Source: Albibacterium bauzanense
GTDB lineage: Bacteria > Bacteroidota > Bacteroidia > Sphingobacteriales > Sphingobacteriaceae
DNA: 64,000 bases
Direction of reading: 5' to 3'
Assembly (NCBI RefSeq): GCF_004339765.1
Contig: NZ_SMGO01000003.1
Coordinates: forward strand, 62,001-126,000
The notes under the pieces: model-generated
The model's input: the letters and a program-made list of their open reading frames with translations, nothing else
Databases searched by the model: none
Told to the model about the DNA's origin: nothing
Part shown: positions 36,994 to 45,555 of the stretch, piece by piece
Position numbering within the stretch: position 1 is the first letter of the stretch
Layout of the letters: the number at the start of each line of letters is the position of its first letter
Made by a program: the position numbers and the translations under genes

Positions 36994-37039
36994 AATATAG
37001 CTAACAAGAATAATCAATAAGAATTTAACAATAAAAAAA

Positions 37040-38146
37040 ATGAAACTTAATTTAAACATCGTACCTCTAAGCTCTTGGTTAAATACAGGTAAAGAACCTT
37101 TAATTATATCAGGACCTTGCAGTGCTGAAACAGAAGAACAACTGTTAGCTACTGCACATTTATTGGCAGCAACAGGTAAAGTATCTGTTTTGCGTGCCGG
37201 GATCTGGAAACCACGTACTCGTCCGGGTGAGTTTGAAGGAATCGGGAGCATTGGTTTAGAATGGTTAAAGCGTGCAAAAGAAGAAACAGGATTGCCTACA
37301 GCTGTTGAGGTTGCTACTGCAAAACATGTTGAAGAAGCTTTGGCAGCCGGTGTTGATATTTTATGGGTAGGTGCTAGAAGTACAGCTAATCCTTTCACTG
37401 TTCAGGAAATAGCAGATGCTTTAAAAGGTGTAGATATTCCTGTTTTAGTTAAAAACCCAATCAATCCTGATCTTGCATTATGGATTGGAGCTCTTGAGCG
37501 TATTAATAATGCTGGAATCACTAAAATAGGCGCTATTCACCGTGGTTTCTCTTCTTACGAAAAAACTTCTTTCCGTAATGAACCAATGTGGGATCTTGCT
37601 ATCCAATTAAAAGCAATTGCACCAGAATTGCCAATGATCAATGACCCAAGCCATATTTGTGGTAACCGTGAGTTGATTCCTTACATCGCACAAAAAGCAT
37701 TGGATTTAGATATGCAAGGTTTAATGATTGAATCTCATATCGATCCTTCGGTTGCATGGACAGATGCTAAACAACAATTAACTCCTGCTGCTCTTGCTGA
37801 ATTGGCTGATAAATTAACACTTCGTAAAGCAGATTCTGACAACCCGGTTTTTGATGATCAACTAGCAACACTTCGTACAGAAATAGATAAGCTAGATACC
37901 TTGATTATCCAAAAAATTGGAGAACGCATGAAGATTGTTGAGAAAATCGGTACTTTCAAACGTGATAATAATGTAACTATTTTACAAATCACTCGTTGGG
38001 ATGAAATCGTTGAAAAAAGAACTGCAATGGCAAGTGCTTTAAAGTTAGATAAAGACTTTACTGTTAAATTCTTAGAATTAGTTCATAATGAATCAATTCG
38101 CAAACAAAACGAAATCATGAACACAAAACCATCGGTAGAAGTTTAA
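37040..38146 (+). CDS. DAHP synthase fused to chorismate mutase
   Basis: This is a 368-residue protein. The N-terminal KDO-8-P-synthase-like DAHP synthase (1-260) carries ISGPCSAETEEQL, RAGIWKPRTRPGEFEG, KNPINPDLALW, and NDPSHICGNREL. The C-terminal AroQ-type chorismate mutase domain (about 275-360, RTEIDKLDTLIIQKIGERMKIVEKIG) feeds the pheA product line. Both first and branch steps lie on one chain, typical of Bacteroidota. The operon order is pheA, this gene, aroA, aroC. Confidence 0.95.
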   Translation: MKLNLNIVPLSSWLNTGKEPLIISGPCSAETEEQLLATAHLLAATGKVSVLRAGIWKPRTRPGEFEGIGSIGLEWLKRAKEETGLPTAVEVATAKHVEEALAAGVDILWVGARSTANPFTVQEIADALKGVDIPVLVKNPINPDLALWIGALERINNAGITKIGAIHRGFSSYEKTSFRNEPMWDLAIQLKAIAPELPMINDPSHICGNRELIPYIAQKALDLDMQGLMIESHIDPSVAWTDAKQQLTPAALAELADKLTLRKADSDNPVFDDQLATLRTEIDKLDTLIIQKIGERMKIVEKIGTFKRDNNVTILQITRWDEIVEKRTAMASALKLDKDFTVKFLELVHNESIRKQNEIMNTKPSVEV

Positions 38147-39397
38147 ATGGAAGCAAAAGATATCCGTTTAACAGCTTCTTCAAAAACGATTAAGGATACC
38201 ATTCAGCTTACCGGATCTAAGAGCGAGAGCAATCGGGCTTTGATTATTCAGGCTTTAAGCAAAGGAAAGGTTGAAATTAAGAACTTATCAGAAGCTGCCG
38301 ATACAGTTGCCTTAGAAGGCGCATTGCAACAAGCAAAAAATGCCGGAGATGCTGAGATCACAGTTGATATCGGCCCGGCAGGTACCGCCATGCGTTTTCT
38401 AAGTGCTTTTCTTCCATTAAATACAGGAAAATTTGTACTTACCGGAAGTGAACGAATGAAACAAAGACCTATTGGTATTCTATCAAATGCGATGAAGTCT
38501 TTGGGTGCACATATTGAATTTGTGGATAATGAGGGTTTCCCTCCTTTAAAAATAACAGGGCCTTTTGAGCAAAAATCGGCCGAAGTTACTGTAAAAGGAA
38601 ACATCAGCAGTCAGTATTTATCGGCTTTGCTGTTAATATCCAACTCTCTTCCACAAGGGTTAAAGCTTAATATTGAAGGAGAATTAACCTCTCGTCCTTA
38701 TGTCGAAATGACTTTGGACATGTTAAAGGAAACAGGGATCCAACACAGTTGGCAAGGAAATCAAATTCATATTGCTCCACAAACTCCGAAAGCGTCTACC
38801 CTATTTATAGAACCAGACTGGAGTGCTGCTTCCTATTGGTATTCTATAGTTGCTTTGGCTGAGGAAGCAGATATTTTACTGCCTGGATTAAAACCTTCAA
38901 GCCTACAGGGCGATCAGGAAATTAAAGATATTATGTTGGACTTTGGAGTTCTTTCGGTCTTTACCGCTGAAGGATTAAAACTTACCAAAGTAAAGGGAAG
39001 AAAATTAAAAGAAAGCTATAATCTTATCTCTTGTCCGGATCTTGCTCAAACTGTCATCGTTTGTTGCGCTGCATTAGGTTATGAAACATCATTTACCGGA
39101 TTAGAAACGCTGAAGATAAAAGAGACAGATCGCATACTGGCTTTACAGAATGAATTGGCTAAATTTGGCGTAAGGCTTTATGAGGCAGAAAAAGAAACGT
39201 ATCGAATAGATTGCAGTAAAAGATTTAATCCGGATACAATAACTATAAAAACTTACGAAGACCATCGCATGGCCATGGCTTTTGCCCCTCTTGCTTTGAT
39301 CTTCAAGGAATTAATCATTGAAGAGCCGGAAGTAGTAGAAAAATCGTACCCATTATTCTGGAAGCATTTGGAACAAGTGGGTTTTAAAATCAATTAA
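38147..39397 (+). CDS. aroA: 3-phosphoshikimate 1-carboxyvinyltransferase (EPSP synthase)
   Basis: This is a 416-residue protein starting directly after the preceding stop. It shows the EPSP synthase elements GSKSESNRALIIQAL, GPAGTAMRFLSAFL, SSQYLSALLLIS and the C-terminal KETDRI and DHRMAMAFAP. It adds the enolpyruvyl group to shikimate-3-phosphate, the sixth step of the shikimate pathway. The zero-base spacing suggests translational coupling. Confidence 0.95.
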   Translation: MEAKDIRLTASSKTIKDTIQLTGSKSESNRALIIQALSKGKVEIKNLSEAADTVALEGALQQAKNAGDAEITVDIGPAGTAMRFLSAFLPLNTGKFVLTGSERMKQRPIGILSNAMKSLGAHIEFVDNEGFPPLKITGPFEQKSAEVTVKGNISSQYLSALLLISNSLPQGLKLNIEGELTSRPYVEMTLDMLKETGIQHSWQGNQIHIAPQTPKASTLFIEPDWSAASYWYSIVALAEEADILLPGLKPSSLQGDQEIKDIMLDFGVLSVFTAEGLKLTKVKGRKLKESYNLISCPDLAQTVIVCCAALGYETSFTGLETLKIKETDRILALQNELAKFGVRLYEAEKETYRIDCSKRFNPDTITIKTYEDHRMAMAFAPLALIFKELIIEEPEVVEKSYPLFWKHLEQVGFKIN

Positions 39398-39419
39398 TTG
39401 AGAATAATCAAATAAGAAA

Positions 39420-40514
39420 ATGGCAGGAAATTCTTTTGGTAAAGCTTTTAAGATTACCACCTTTGGTGAGTCGCACGGTAAAGCTATTGGTGTAATTATA
39501 GATGGTTGTCCTCCAAATGTTGAGGTTGATTTAGAGTTTATTCAGCAGGAGCTTGATAAACGCAAACCTGGCCAATCTAAAATTACTACTCAAAGAAAAG
39601 AGAGCGATACCTGCTCGATCCTATCGGGTATTTTTGAAGGTAAAACTACCGGAACGCCTATCATGCTTTTGATTCCAAATGAGGATCAACGTTCAAAAGA
39701 TTATTCACATATTCAGGATAAATACAGACCCTCACACGCCGATTATACCTACCAGGTTAAATACGGAATTCGTGACTATCGGGGTGGCGGACGCTCTTCT
39801 GCAAGAGAAACAGCTGCAAGAGTTGCAGCCGGAGCTCTGGCTAAGCTATTCTTAAAGCAATATAATATTGAAATTTTCTCGCATGTTTCTGCTGTAGGAA
39901 AAATTCAAGCACCTAATCTAAGTAGCAACAATATCAAAGAATTACTGGCGATACGTGAAGAGAATATTGTGCGTTGTGCTGACCCTGCAACTGCTAAGGA
40001 AATGGAAAACTTTATTGGGGTGATCAAAAAAGAAGGCGATACAGTTGGTGGAAAGATAGCTACCGTTATTCAAAACGTTCCAGTAGGTTTAGGTGAGCCG
40101 GTTTTTGATAAACTACATGCCGATCTGGGAAAAGCGATGTTAAGCATTAATGCTGTTCACGGCTTTGAATACGGATCAGGTTTTGAAGGTTCAAGCATGC
40201 GCGGATCAGAGCATAATGATATATTTATCAATCCTGAACATTCAAATAAGGCTTTAAAAACCTTAACAAATTTTTCAGGCGGTATTCAAGGTGGTATTTC
40301 AAACGGAATGGATATCAACTTTAACGTAGCTTTTAAGCCGGTAGCAACCATTATGCGTGCTCAGAACACCATTGATCAGGAAGGAAACGATGTGGAAATT
40401 ACAGGAAAAGGAAGACATGACCCTTGTGTGGTGCCTCGTGCAGTAATTATTGTAGAAGCTATGGCCGCATTGGTAATAGCCGATCATCTACTACGAAACA
40501 AAGCCTATCAATAA
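39420..40514 (+). CDS. aroC: Chorismate synthase
   Basis: This is a 364-residue protein with the three family signatures: [34 protein letters not shown] and [16 protein letters not shown], plus [11 protein letters not shown] near the C-terminus. It uses reduced FMN to convert EPSP to chorismate. It ends the operon before an MFS gene that has its own promoter. Confidence 0.97.
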   Translation: MAGNSFGKAFKITTFGESHGKAIGVIIDGCPPNVEVDLEFIQQELDKRKPGQSKITTQRKESDTCSILSGIFEGKTTGTPIMLLIPNEDQRSKDYSHIQDKYRPSHADYTYQVKYGIRDYRGGGRSSARETAARVAAGALAKLFLKQYNIEIFSHVSAVGKIQAPNLSSNNIKELLAIREENIVRCADPATAKEMENFIGVIKKEGDTVGGKIATVIQNVPVGLGEPVFDKLHADLGKAMLSINAVHGFEYGSGFEGSSMRGSEHNDIFINPEHSNKALKTLTNFSGGIQGGISNGMDINFNVAFKPVATIMRAQNTIDQEGNDVEITGKGRHDPCVVPRAVIIVEAMAALVIADHLLRNKAYQ

Positions 40515-40564
40515 ATTCATTATTTCTTTACACTTTAATGTATGAATTAAACCAATCTTTTTCA

Positions 40565-40572
40565 TACTTTTG
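40565..40572 (+). promoter_or_regulatory. -7 element of the MFS transporter gene
   Basis: TACTTTTG fits TAnnTTTG and lies 31 bases before the start codon. A palindrome follows directly. Confidence 0.6.
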
Positions 40573-40574
40573 CA

Positions 40575-40593
40575 TAGTGTATTAGTTACACTA
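40575..40593. promoter_or_regulatory. Operator-like palindrome at the MFS start site
   Basis: TAGTGTA and TACACTA form a perfect 7-bp inverted repeat with a 5-base spacer. It begins 2 bases after the -7 element and covers the expected transcription start, the position of a repressor site. Confidence 0.55.
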
Positions 40594-40603
40594 AGTATTT
40601 GAT

Positions 40604-41833
40604 ATGAAAAAAGGATTATATGCATTATTACTCGGTGGTTTAGGAATAGGAATTACCGAATTTGTGATGATGGGTTTGTTACCCGACATTGCAAAAGATT
40701 TAGCTATTAGCATTCCTCAGGCAGGGCATTTAATTTCTGCTTATGCATTAGGTGTTGTAATTGGCGCTCCCCTATTAGTATTGATCGCAGGAAAGTACCC
40801 ACCAAGAAATATATTGATTTTCTTGATGATCATGTTTACAGTTTTCAACGGACTATCTGCATTTGCTCCTGGCTATACAAGCTTGTTTATAAGTCGTTTA
40901 TTGGCTGGATTACCACATGGAGCCTTCTTTGGTGTCGGTTCTGTAGTAGCAAGCCGAATAGCTCCTAAAGGTAAGGAAGCACAATCTATCGCCATCATGT
41001 TTGCCGGTTTAACCATAGCAAACATTGCCGGCGTACCGCTTGGCACTTATATTGGTCACCATTATTCATGGCGACTTTCGTTCGCTGTTATTGTTTTAGT
41101 GGGTCTTATTACTATAATAAGCTTAAAATACTGGATGCCAAATCTTCCTGCAAACAAAGAAAGCAGTCTTAAAACTCAATTAAACTTCTTTAAGAGTTCG
41201 AAATCATGGTTAATGATCCTTATGATTTCTATTGGTACAGGAGGTTTATTTGCATGGTATAGTTATATCGCTCCATTAATGACTGAAGTATCTGGCTTTT
41301 CAGCAAACTCAATTACTTATATATTAATGGTAGCTGGTTTTGGAATGTTACTTGGTAACTTCATAGGTGGTAGATTAGCTGACATCGTTTCGCCTGCTAA
41401 AGCATCTTTAATATTGCTTTCTACCATGGCTGTTACCTTGGTAATTGTATATTTCGTTTCTTTTAATCCTATTCTTTCTCTTGTTATGACTTTTGTAACC
41501 GGTGCAGTAGCATTTGCTTTAGCACCCTCTGTACAAATGTTAATGATTAATACAGCTAAAGGATCTGAAATGCTTGCAGCATCAACCAGTCAAGCAAGTT
41601 TTAACATCGGAAATGCATTAGGTGCTTTCTTAGGTGGTTTGCCATTAGCAGCAGGTTATGATTATACTTCTCCATCATTAGTGGGTGCATTAATGGCCTT
41701 AACGGGAGGTGTAGTAGCCTGGGTTATTGTAGTACAAAGCAGAACAGCTAAAGTAAAAGTAAGCCCTGTTAAAAAGGAAAAGAAAATACCTAGCATTGAT
41801 TTCTTCAAAAAAAGTATAGCTCTTCAAAAGTAA
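40604..41833 (+). CDS. MFS transporter (AraJ-like DHA1 efflux family)
   Basis: This is a 409-residue protein with twelve predicted membrane helices. The N-terminal motif GITEFVMMGLLPDIAKDL and LISAYALGVVIGAPLL, as well as SRLLAGLPHGAFFGVGS, fit the AraJ/YdhP-type DHA1 family of sugar or drug efflux proteins. It sits directly after the shikimate operon but has its own promoter with an operator-like palindrome, so it is probably controlled by a ligand-sensing repressor. Substrate unknown. Confidence 0.88.
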   Translation: MKKGLYALLLGGLGIGITEFVMMGLLPDIAKDLAISIPQAGHLISAYALGVVIGAPLLVLIAGKYPPRNILIFLMIMFTVFNGLSAFAPGYTSLFISRLLAGLPHGAFFGVGSVVASRIAPKGKEAQSIAIMFAGLTIANIAGVPLGTYIGHHYSWRLSFAVIVLVGLITIISLKYWMPNLPANKESSLKTQLNFFKSSKSWLMILMISIGTGGLFAWYSYIAPLMTEVSGFSANSITYILMVAGFGMLLGNFIGGRLADIVSPAKASLILLSTMAVTLVIVYFVSFNPILSLVMTFVTGAVAFALAPSVQMLMINTAKGSEMLAASTSQASFNIGNALGAFLGGLPLAAGYDYTSPSLVGALMALTGGVVAWVIVVQSRTAKVKVSPVKKEKKIPSIDFFKKSIALQK

Positions 41834-41850
41834 GAGCTATATCATTTTTT
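41815..41850 (+). terminator. Terminator overlapping the MFS stop codon
   Basis: TATAGCTCTT pairs with AAGAGCTATA across a 7-base loop that includes the start of the stop codon, and is followed by TCATTTTTT. Confidence 0.7.
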
Positions 41851-41930
41851 AATCTTATTTTCGTCTACAGCATCATTATTGCTTAATTTTAATGTGAACA
41901 TATTTTTGATTCCATTTTAATTAAGATATA

Positions 41931-42884
41931 ATGAAGAAAAGAACGATAGGAAAATCTACTTTATCTGTTGCACCCATTGCTTTCGGGGCAAATGTTTTCG
42001 GATGGACGCTCAATGAAAAAGAATCTTTTAAGATTCTGGATGAGTTTGTTGACAATGGCTTTAACTTAATCGACACGGCCGATACCTACTCTACATGGGT
42101 TCCGGGAAATGTAGGTGGCGAATCTGAAACCATCATTGGCAACTGGATAAAACAAGGCAATAAGCGCGATCGCATTATTTTGGCTACTAAATTTGGTGGC
42201 GATATGGGTCAGGGTAAAAAAGACCTAAGTGCGAAATACATGAAGGAAGCTGTTGAGAAATCTCTTAAGCGCCTTCAAACAGACTATATTGACCTATACC
42301 AATCTCATTACGACGACTTAGAAACTCCGGTAGAGGAAACGATGGAGGCATTTAACCAATTGGTTAAAGATGGCAAAGTTCGATTCATTGGAGCCTCTAA
42401 TTTAAGTGCAGAACGTATTGAAAGCTCTTTAAAGGTAAGCCAAGCAAACAATTGGGCTTCTTATGTATCCATTCAACCACTTTATAATTTATACGAGCGC
42501 GAGAAGTTTGAAACAGAATATGCTTTGCTGGTGAATAAATATGAGCTAGGGGTTCTTAACTACTACGCTCTGGCGAGTGGATTTCTAAGTGGAAAATACC
42601 GTGGCGAAAAAGATCTAAACTTGAGTGAGCGTGGCCCTGGAATAAAAAAATACTTAGGAAAACGTGGTTTTAAGATATTAAGTGCGCTGGATACTTTAGC
42701 CTTAAAATACAACGCCACTCAGGCTAGAATTGCTATTGCATGGCTACTTCATAAACCAGGAATAACTGCTCCTATAGCAAGTGCTACCAATACTGAGCAA
42801 TTATTTGAATTGTTAAAAGCGGCAAGCTTGGATTTAAGCAAAGAAGATGTAGAATACCTGGATCAAGAAAGCGCCTGGCAATAA
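41931..42884 (+). CDS. Aldo/keto reductase
   Basis: This is a 317-residue aldo/keto reductase. The catalytic tetrad is visible as Asp and Tyr in NLIDTADTYSTW, Lys in ILATKFGG, and His in YQSHYDD. The TIM-barrel core and the C-terminal NADPH-binding block (IASATNTEQL) are present. It reduces aldehydes or ketones with NADPH. The substrate cannot be named. Confidence 0.9.
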   Translation: MKKRTIGKSTLSVAPIAFGANVFGWTLNEKESFKILDEFVDNGFNLIDTADTYSTWVPGNVGGESETIIGNWIKQGNKRDRIILATKFGGDMGQGKKDLSAKYMKEAVEKSLKRLQTDYIDLYQSHYDDLETPVEETMEAFNQLVKDGKVRFIGASNLSAERIESSLKVSQANNWASYVSIQPLYNLYEREKFETEYALLVNKYELGVLNYYALASGFLSGKYRGEKDLNLSERGPGIKKYLGKRGFKILSALDTLALKYNATQARIAIAWLLHKPGITAPIASATNTEQLFELLKAASLDLSKEDVEYLDQESAWQ

Positions 42885-42886
42885 TA

Positions 42887-43627
42887 TTATTCTATCACCA
42901 CTGCATTTAATTCATTAATGTAGTGGTGAAACAATTGAATAGCGTTTCTTTTCTCCAAGGTTAAATCGAAATCAATCGATTCTGTTAAGTATTTTCTCAA
43001 GTCAAAATTCTCAACCTTAGGCAACTCATCGATCAATTCATCGCGGTGATCCAAGCCATATTTCAATGTTTGGTTAAATAACTGGACAAAAGATTCAGGA
43101 ATAGCCTTATTAGCAGCCCATACAGCATAGGCAAAAGGCAAGCCTGTAAAGTTAGTCCATGCCTCTCCTAAATCATAAGCATAAGGCTCTGACCCTACTT
43201 TTCCAAAAGTCCGATCACCTATAAGCACATAAGCATCTGCATTTTTATCTGTGCTTAATGTAATTGGTCTCTTCCAATAATTTTTCAATAAAACACGAGC
43301 AAGGTTATTAGAAGTACGTGAATGTGAATCTAAACGTAAAGTTTGAATCTCTTCAATCGGTTTTTTACTAAAAATAAAAACAGAAGTAACTGCACCCACA
43401 GAACCTATACAATAGTCTGCTATAATTTTATAATCAGGAATATCTAATAAAGCAGCAACCGGCACTAAACCAATATCAACCTTATTTTCAATCAATTTTT
43501 CTGCACAGATAGAAGGAATATCCAAACTGATATCACTGATTGCCAGTAACTCTTCATTCCGATTAATGCCATACATAAACGGGCTTGTATTGATATAAGA
43601 TACGGCAGATATTTTTATTTTGTTCAT
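42887..43627 (-). CDS. mqnA: Chorismate dehydratase MqnA (menaquinone, futalosine pathway)
   Basis: This is a 246-residue protein of the MqnA/periplasmic-binding-like fold. It begins KISAVSYINTSPFMYG and continues with ICAEKLIENKVDIGLVPVAALLDIPDYKII and RTSNNLARVLLKNYWKRP. It converts chorismate to 3-enolpyruvylbenzoate, the first step of the futalosine route. It is in an operon with the phosphatase and mqnE upstream, with only 2 bases between stop of the convergent AKR and its own stop. Confidence 0.93.
   Translation of the reverse strand: MNKIKISAVSYINTSPFMYGINRNEELLAISDISLDIPSICAEKLIENKVDIGLVPVAALLDIPDYKIIADYCIGSVGAVTSVFIFSKKPIEEIQTLRLDSHSRTSNNLARVLLKNYWKRPITLSTDKNADAYVLIGDRTFGKVGSEPYAYDLGEAWTNFTGLPFAYAVWAANKAIPESFVQLFNQTLKYGLDHRDELIDELPKVENFDLRKYLTESIDFDLTLEKRNAIQLFHHYINELNAVVIE
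42895..42929. terminator. Hairpin between the aldo/keto reductase and mqnA ends
   Basis: TCACCACTGCAT at 42895-42906 pairs with 42918-42929 at 11 of 12 positions. It lies inside the mqnA 3' end and just after the AKR stop. No long T tract is present, so termination is possible only. Confidence 0.4.
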
Positions 43628-43628
43628 G

Positions 43629-44255
43629 TTATCCTTCTAAATTAGTCAAATGATCTATGTTATAGAATAAATCAATTTTAAAATCAATTCCATCATAATC
43701 CACTTTATATAAAGCAGTATTTGTATGCGGAAAAGTATCCATGAATGAATAAGATTTATTAGTAAGCAAACAAAGCAACATCCGCATTGCACGGCCATGT
43801 GTACAAATCAGGATATTCTTATCTCCTTCTGTAATCTCGAGAATCTCTTTAATGGCATTTTTCTGGCGAATTTTCATCTCGTTAGGCGTCTCCCCCTCAT
43901 CTACACAAACATCTAAATCACCATTGGTCCAACATTCAATTAACCGGTTAAATCCGGTCAAGATTTCTTCATCCTGATGTTTTCCTTCATATATTCCCCA
44001 ACTAATCTCATCCAGGTCTGCAAGCTGAACCCATGGAATACCATCCTTAATAAAATTCTCTACAGTTTGATGTGTCCTTCTAAGAGTTGAGGTAATTATA
44101 CGATCAAAAGGGATTTGGCGATAATTCTCATAAAACGCTTTTGCCTGTAAAATTCCATGTTCATTGAGCGGAGAGTTAACACCACGACCTTGTACAATAC
44201 CCAATTTATTTAGGTCGGTTTGCCCGTGTCTTATAATGTAAAGTGATCTTTTCAA
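43629..44255 (-). CDS. Histidine phosphatase family protein
   Basis: This is a 208-residue protein of the phosphoglycerate-mutase-like fold. The catalytic histidine lies in IIRHGQTDLN, with LRRTHQT, and the second histidine in CTHGRAMRM. It lies between mqnE and mqnA, 2 bases before mqnA. A role in the menaquinone pathway is possible because of this position but not established. Confidence 0.88.
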   Translation of the reverse strand: MKRSLYIIRHGQTDLNKLGIVQGRGVNSPLNEHGILQAKAFYENYRQIPFDRIITSTLRRTHQTVENFIKDGIPWVQLADLDEISWGIYEGKHQDEEILTGFNRLIECWTNGDLDVCVDEGETPNEMKIRQKNAIKEILEITEGDKNILICTHGRAMRMLLCLLTNKSYSFMDTFPHTNTALYKVDYDGIDFKIDLFYNIDHLTNLEG

Positions 44256-44281
44256 ATTTAATTCGCTAAAGCCTATTGGGT

Positions 44282-45496
44282 TTATATTTTCTCTCCAATT
44301 ACAGGAAGTGGATAATAACGTGCTTTCTTTTCATCTTCTTCCTCAAATACAACATCTTTATAATCTGTGATTACTTCGTATAAAGTATTACGTTCAATTG
44401 GATGGCGGCCTACATGACGAATCAGTTCAACAAGTTGCTGAGTGCTCATTTTCGGGGTTTGTTCTTCAGAGCCTGCCATAGAGTAAATTTTGGTTGTATC
44501 GTCTAACGTTCCATCAATATCATCTACACCAAAGCTTAAGGAAAGCTGTGCTGTATCGCGGCCTATCATAGCCCAATATGACTTAATATGATCAAAATTA
44601 TCCAGGTAAATACGGCTTACTGCATAATTGCGAAGGTCTTCAATAACAGACACTTCGGGCACATAAGACATCTGATTATCTTTATTTCTAAATTTCAATG
44701 GAATAAAAGCCTGAAAACCACCTGTTTTATCTTGCAACTGACGCAGCCTTTCCATGTGGTCAATGCGGTGATGGTATTTCTCAATATGCCCGTATAGCAT
44801 GGTAGCATTTGAGCGCATATCTAATTTATGTGCTTGTTCATGAATATCAAGCCATTGTTCTGCATTGCATTTATCAGCCGCAATCTGTTCTCTTATCTCC
44901 GGATGAAATATTTCTGCTCCTCCTCCAGGCATAGAATCCAGTCCTGCTTCTTTCATATACTTCATACCTTCATAATGGCTTAATTTCGCCTTCTTGAAAA
45001 TATAATAGTACTCTACAGGAGTTAATGCCTTGATATGTAAGTTGGGTCTATGGGCTTTCGACTCACGAAAGAAAGAAGCATAAAATTCAAGATCTTGTTT
45101 GGGTACTACCCCACCTGTGATATGAACTTCTGTTACAGGTTCGTTATCATATTTACGCACGATATCCATCATGGCATCCACGTCCATCTCCCACCCTTCG
45201 TCTCTATTTTTTATAAGCCGTGAATAAGAACAGAATTTACAATCGTAAACGCATACATTGGTAGGCTCGATATGAAAGTTCCGATTAAAATAGGTGTAAT
45301 TACCGTGCCTCTTTTCCCGAATATAATTAGCTAGAACTCCTAAATAACCCAGTTCACCTTTTTCAAATAGCAGAACACCTTCATCAAAACTAATTCGTTC
45401 TCCTTCAAGCACCTTACTTGCAATGGCTTTTAAACCTGCATCTAAACGTTCGTTCTCCAGTAAAAATTTAATCTTGCTTTCAGCATCCATACCCAT
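44282..45496 (-). CDS. mqnE: Aminofutalosine synthase MqnE (radical SAM)
   Basis: This is a 404-residue radical SAM enzyme. The cluster motif CVYDCKFCSY has three cysteines, followed by VTEVHITGGVVP, LTPVEYYY, MPGGGAEIFHPEIR and SFGVDDIDGT. It joins 3-enolpyruvylbenzoate to adenosine, the second step after MqnA. Translation may begin at Met1 or Met3. It heads the mqnE-phosphatase-mqnA operon. Confidence 0.94.
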   Translation of the reverse strand: MGMDAESKIKFLLENERLDAGLKAIASKVLEGERISFDEGVLLFEKGELGYLGVLANYIREKRHGNYTYFNRNFHIEPTNVCVYDCKFCSYSRLIKNRDEGWEMDVDAMMDIVRKYDNEPVTEVHITGGVVPKQDLEFYASFFRESKAHRPNLHIKALTPVEYYYIFKKAKLSHYEGMKYMKEAGLDSMPGGGAEIFHPEIREQIAADKCNAEQWLDIHEQAHKLDMRSNATMLYGHIEKYHHRIDHMERLRQLQDKTGGFQAFIPLKFRNKDNQMSYVPEVSVIEDLRNYAVSRIYLDNFDHIKSYWAMIGRDTAQLSLSFGVDDIDGTLDDTTKIYSMAGSEEQTPKMSTQQLVELIRHVGRHPIERNTLYEVITDYKDVVFEEEDEKKARYYPLPVIGEKI

Positions 45497-45508
45497 ATTC
45501 GTTTATGA

Positions 45509-45516
45509 CAAATGTA
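45509..45516 (-). promoter_or_regulatory. -7 element of the mqn operon
   Basis: TACATTTG on the minus strand fits TAnnTTTG and ends 12 bases before the mqnE ATG. Confidence 0.55.
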
Positions 45517-45555
45517 CGAAAACAGATGCATTTTTAATAAAGGGTAAAGGCATAG

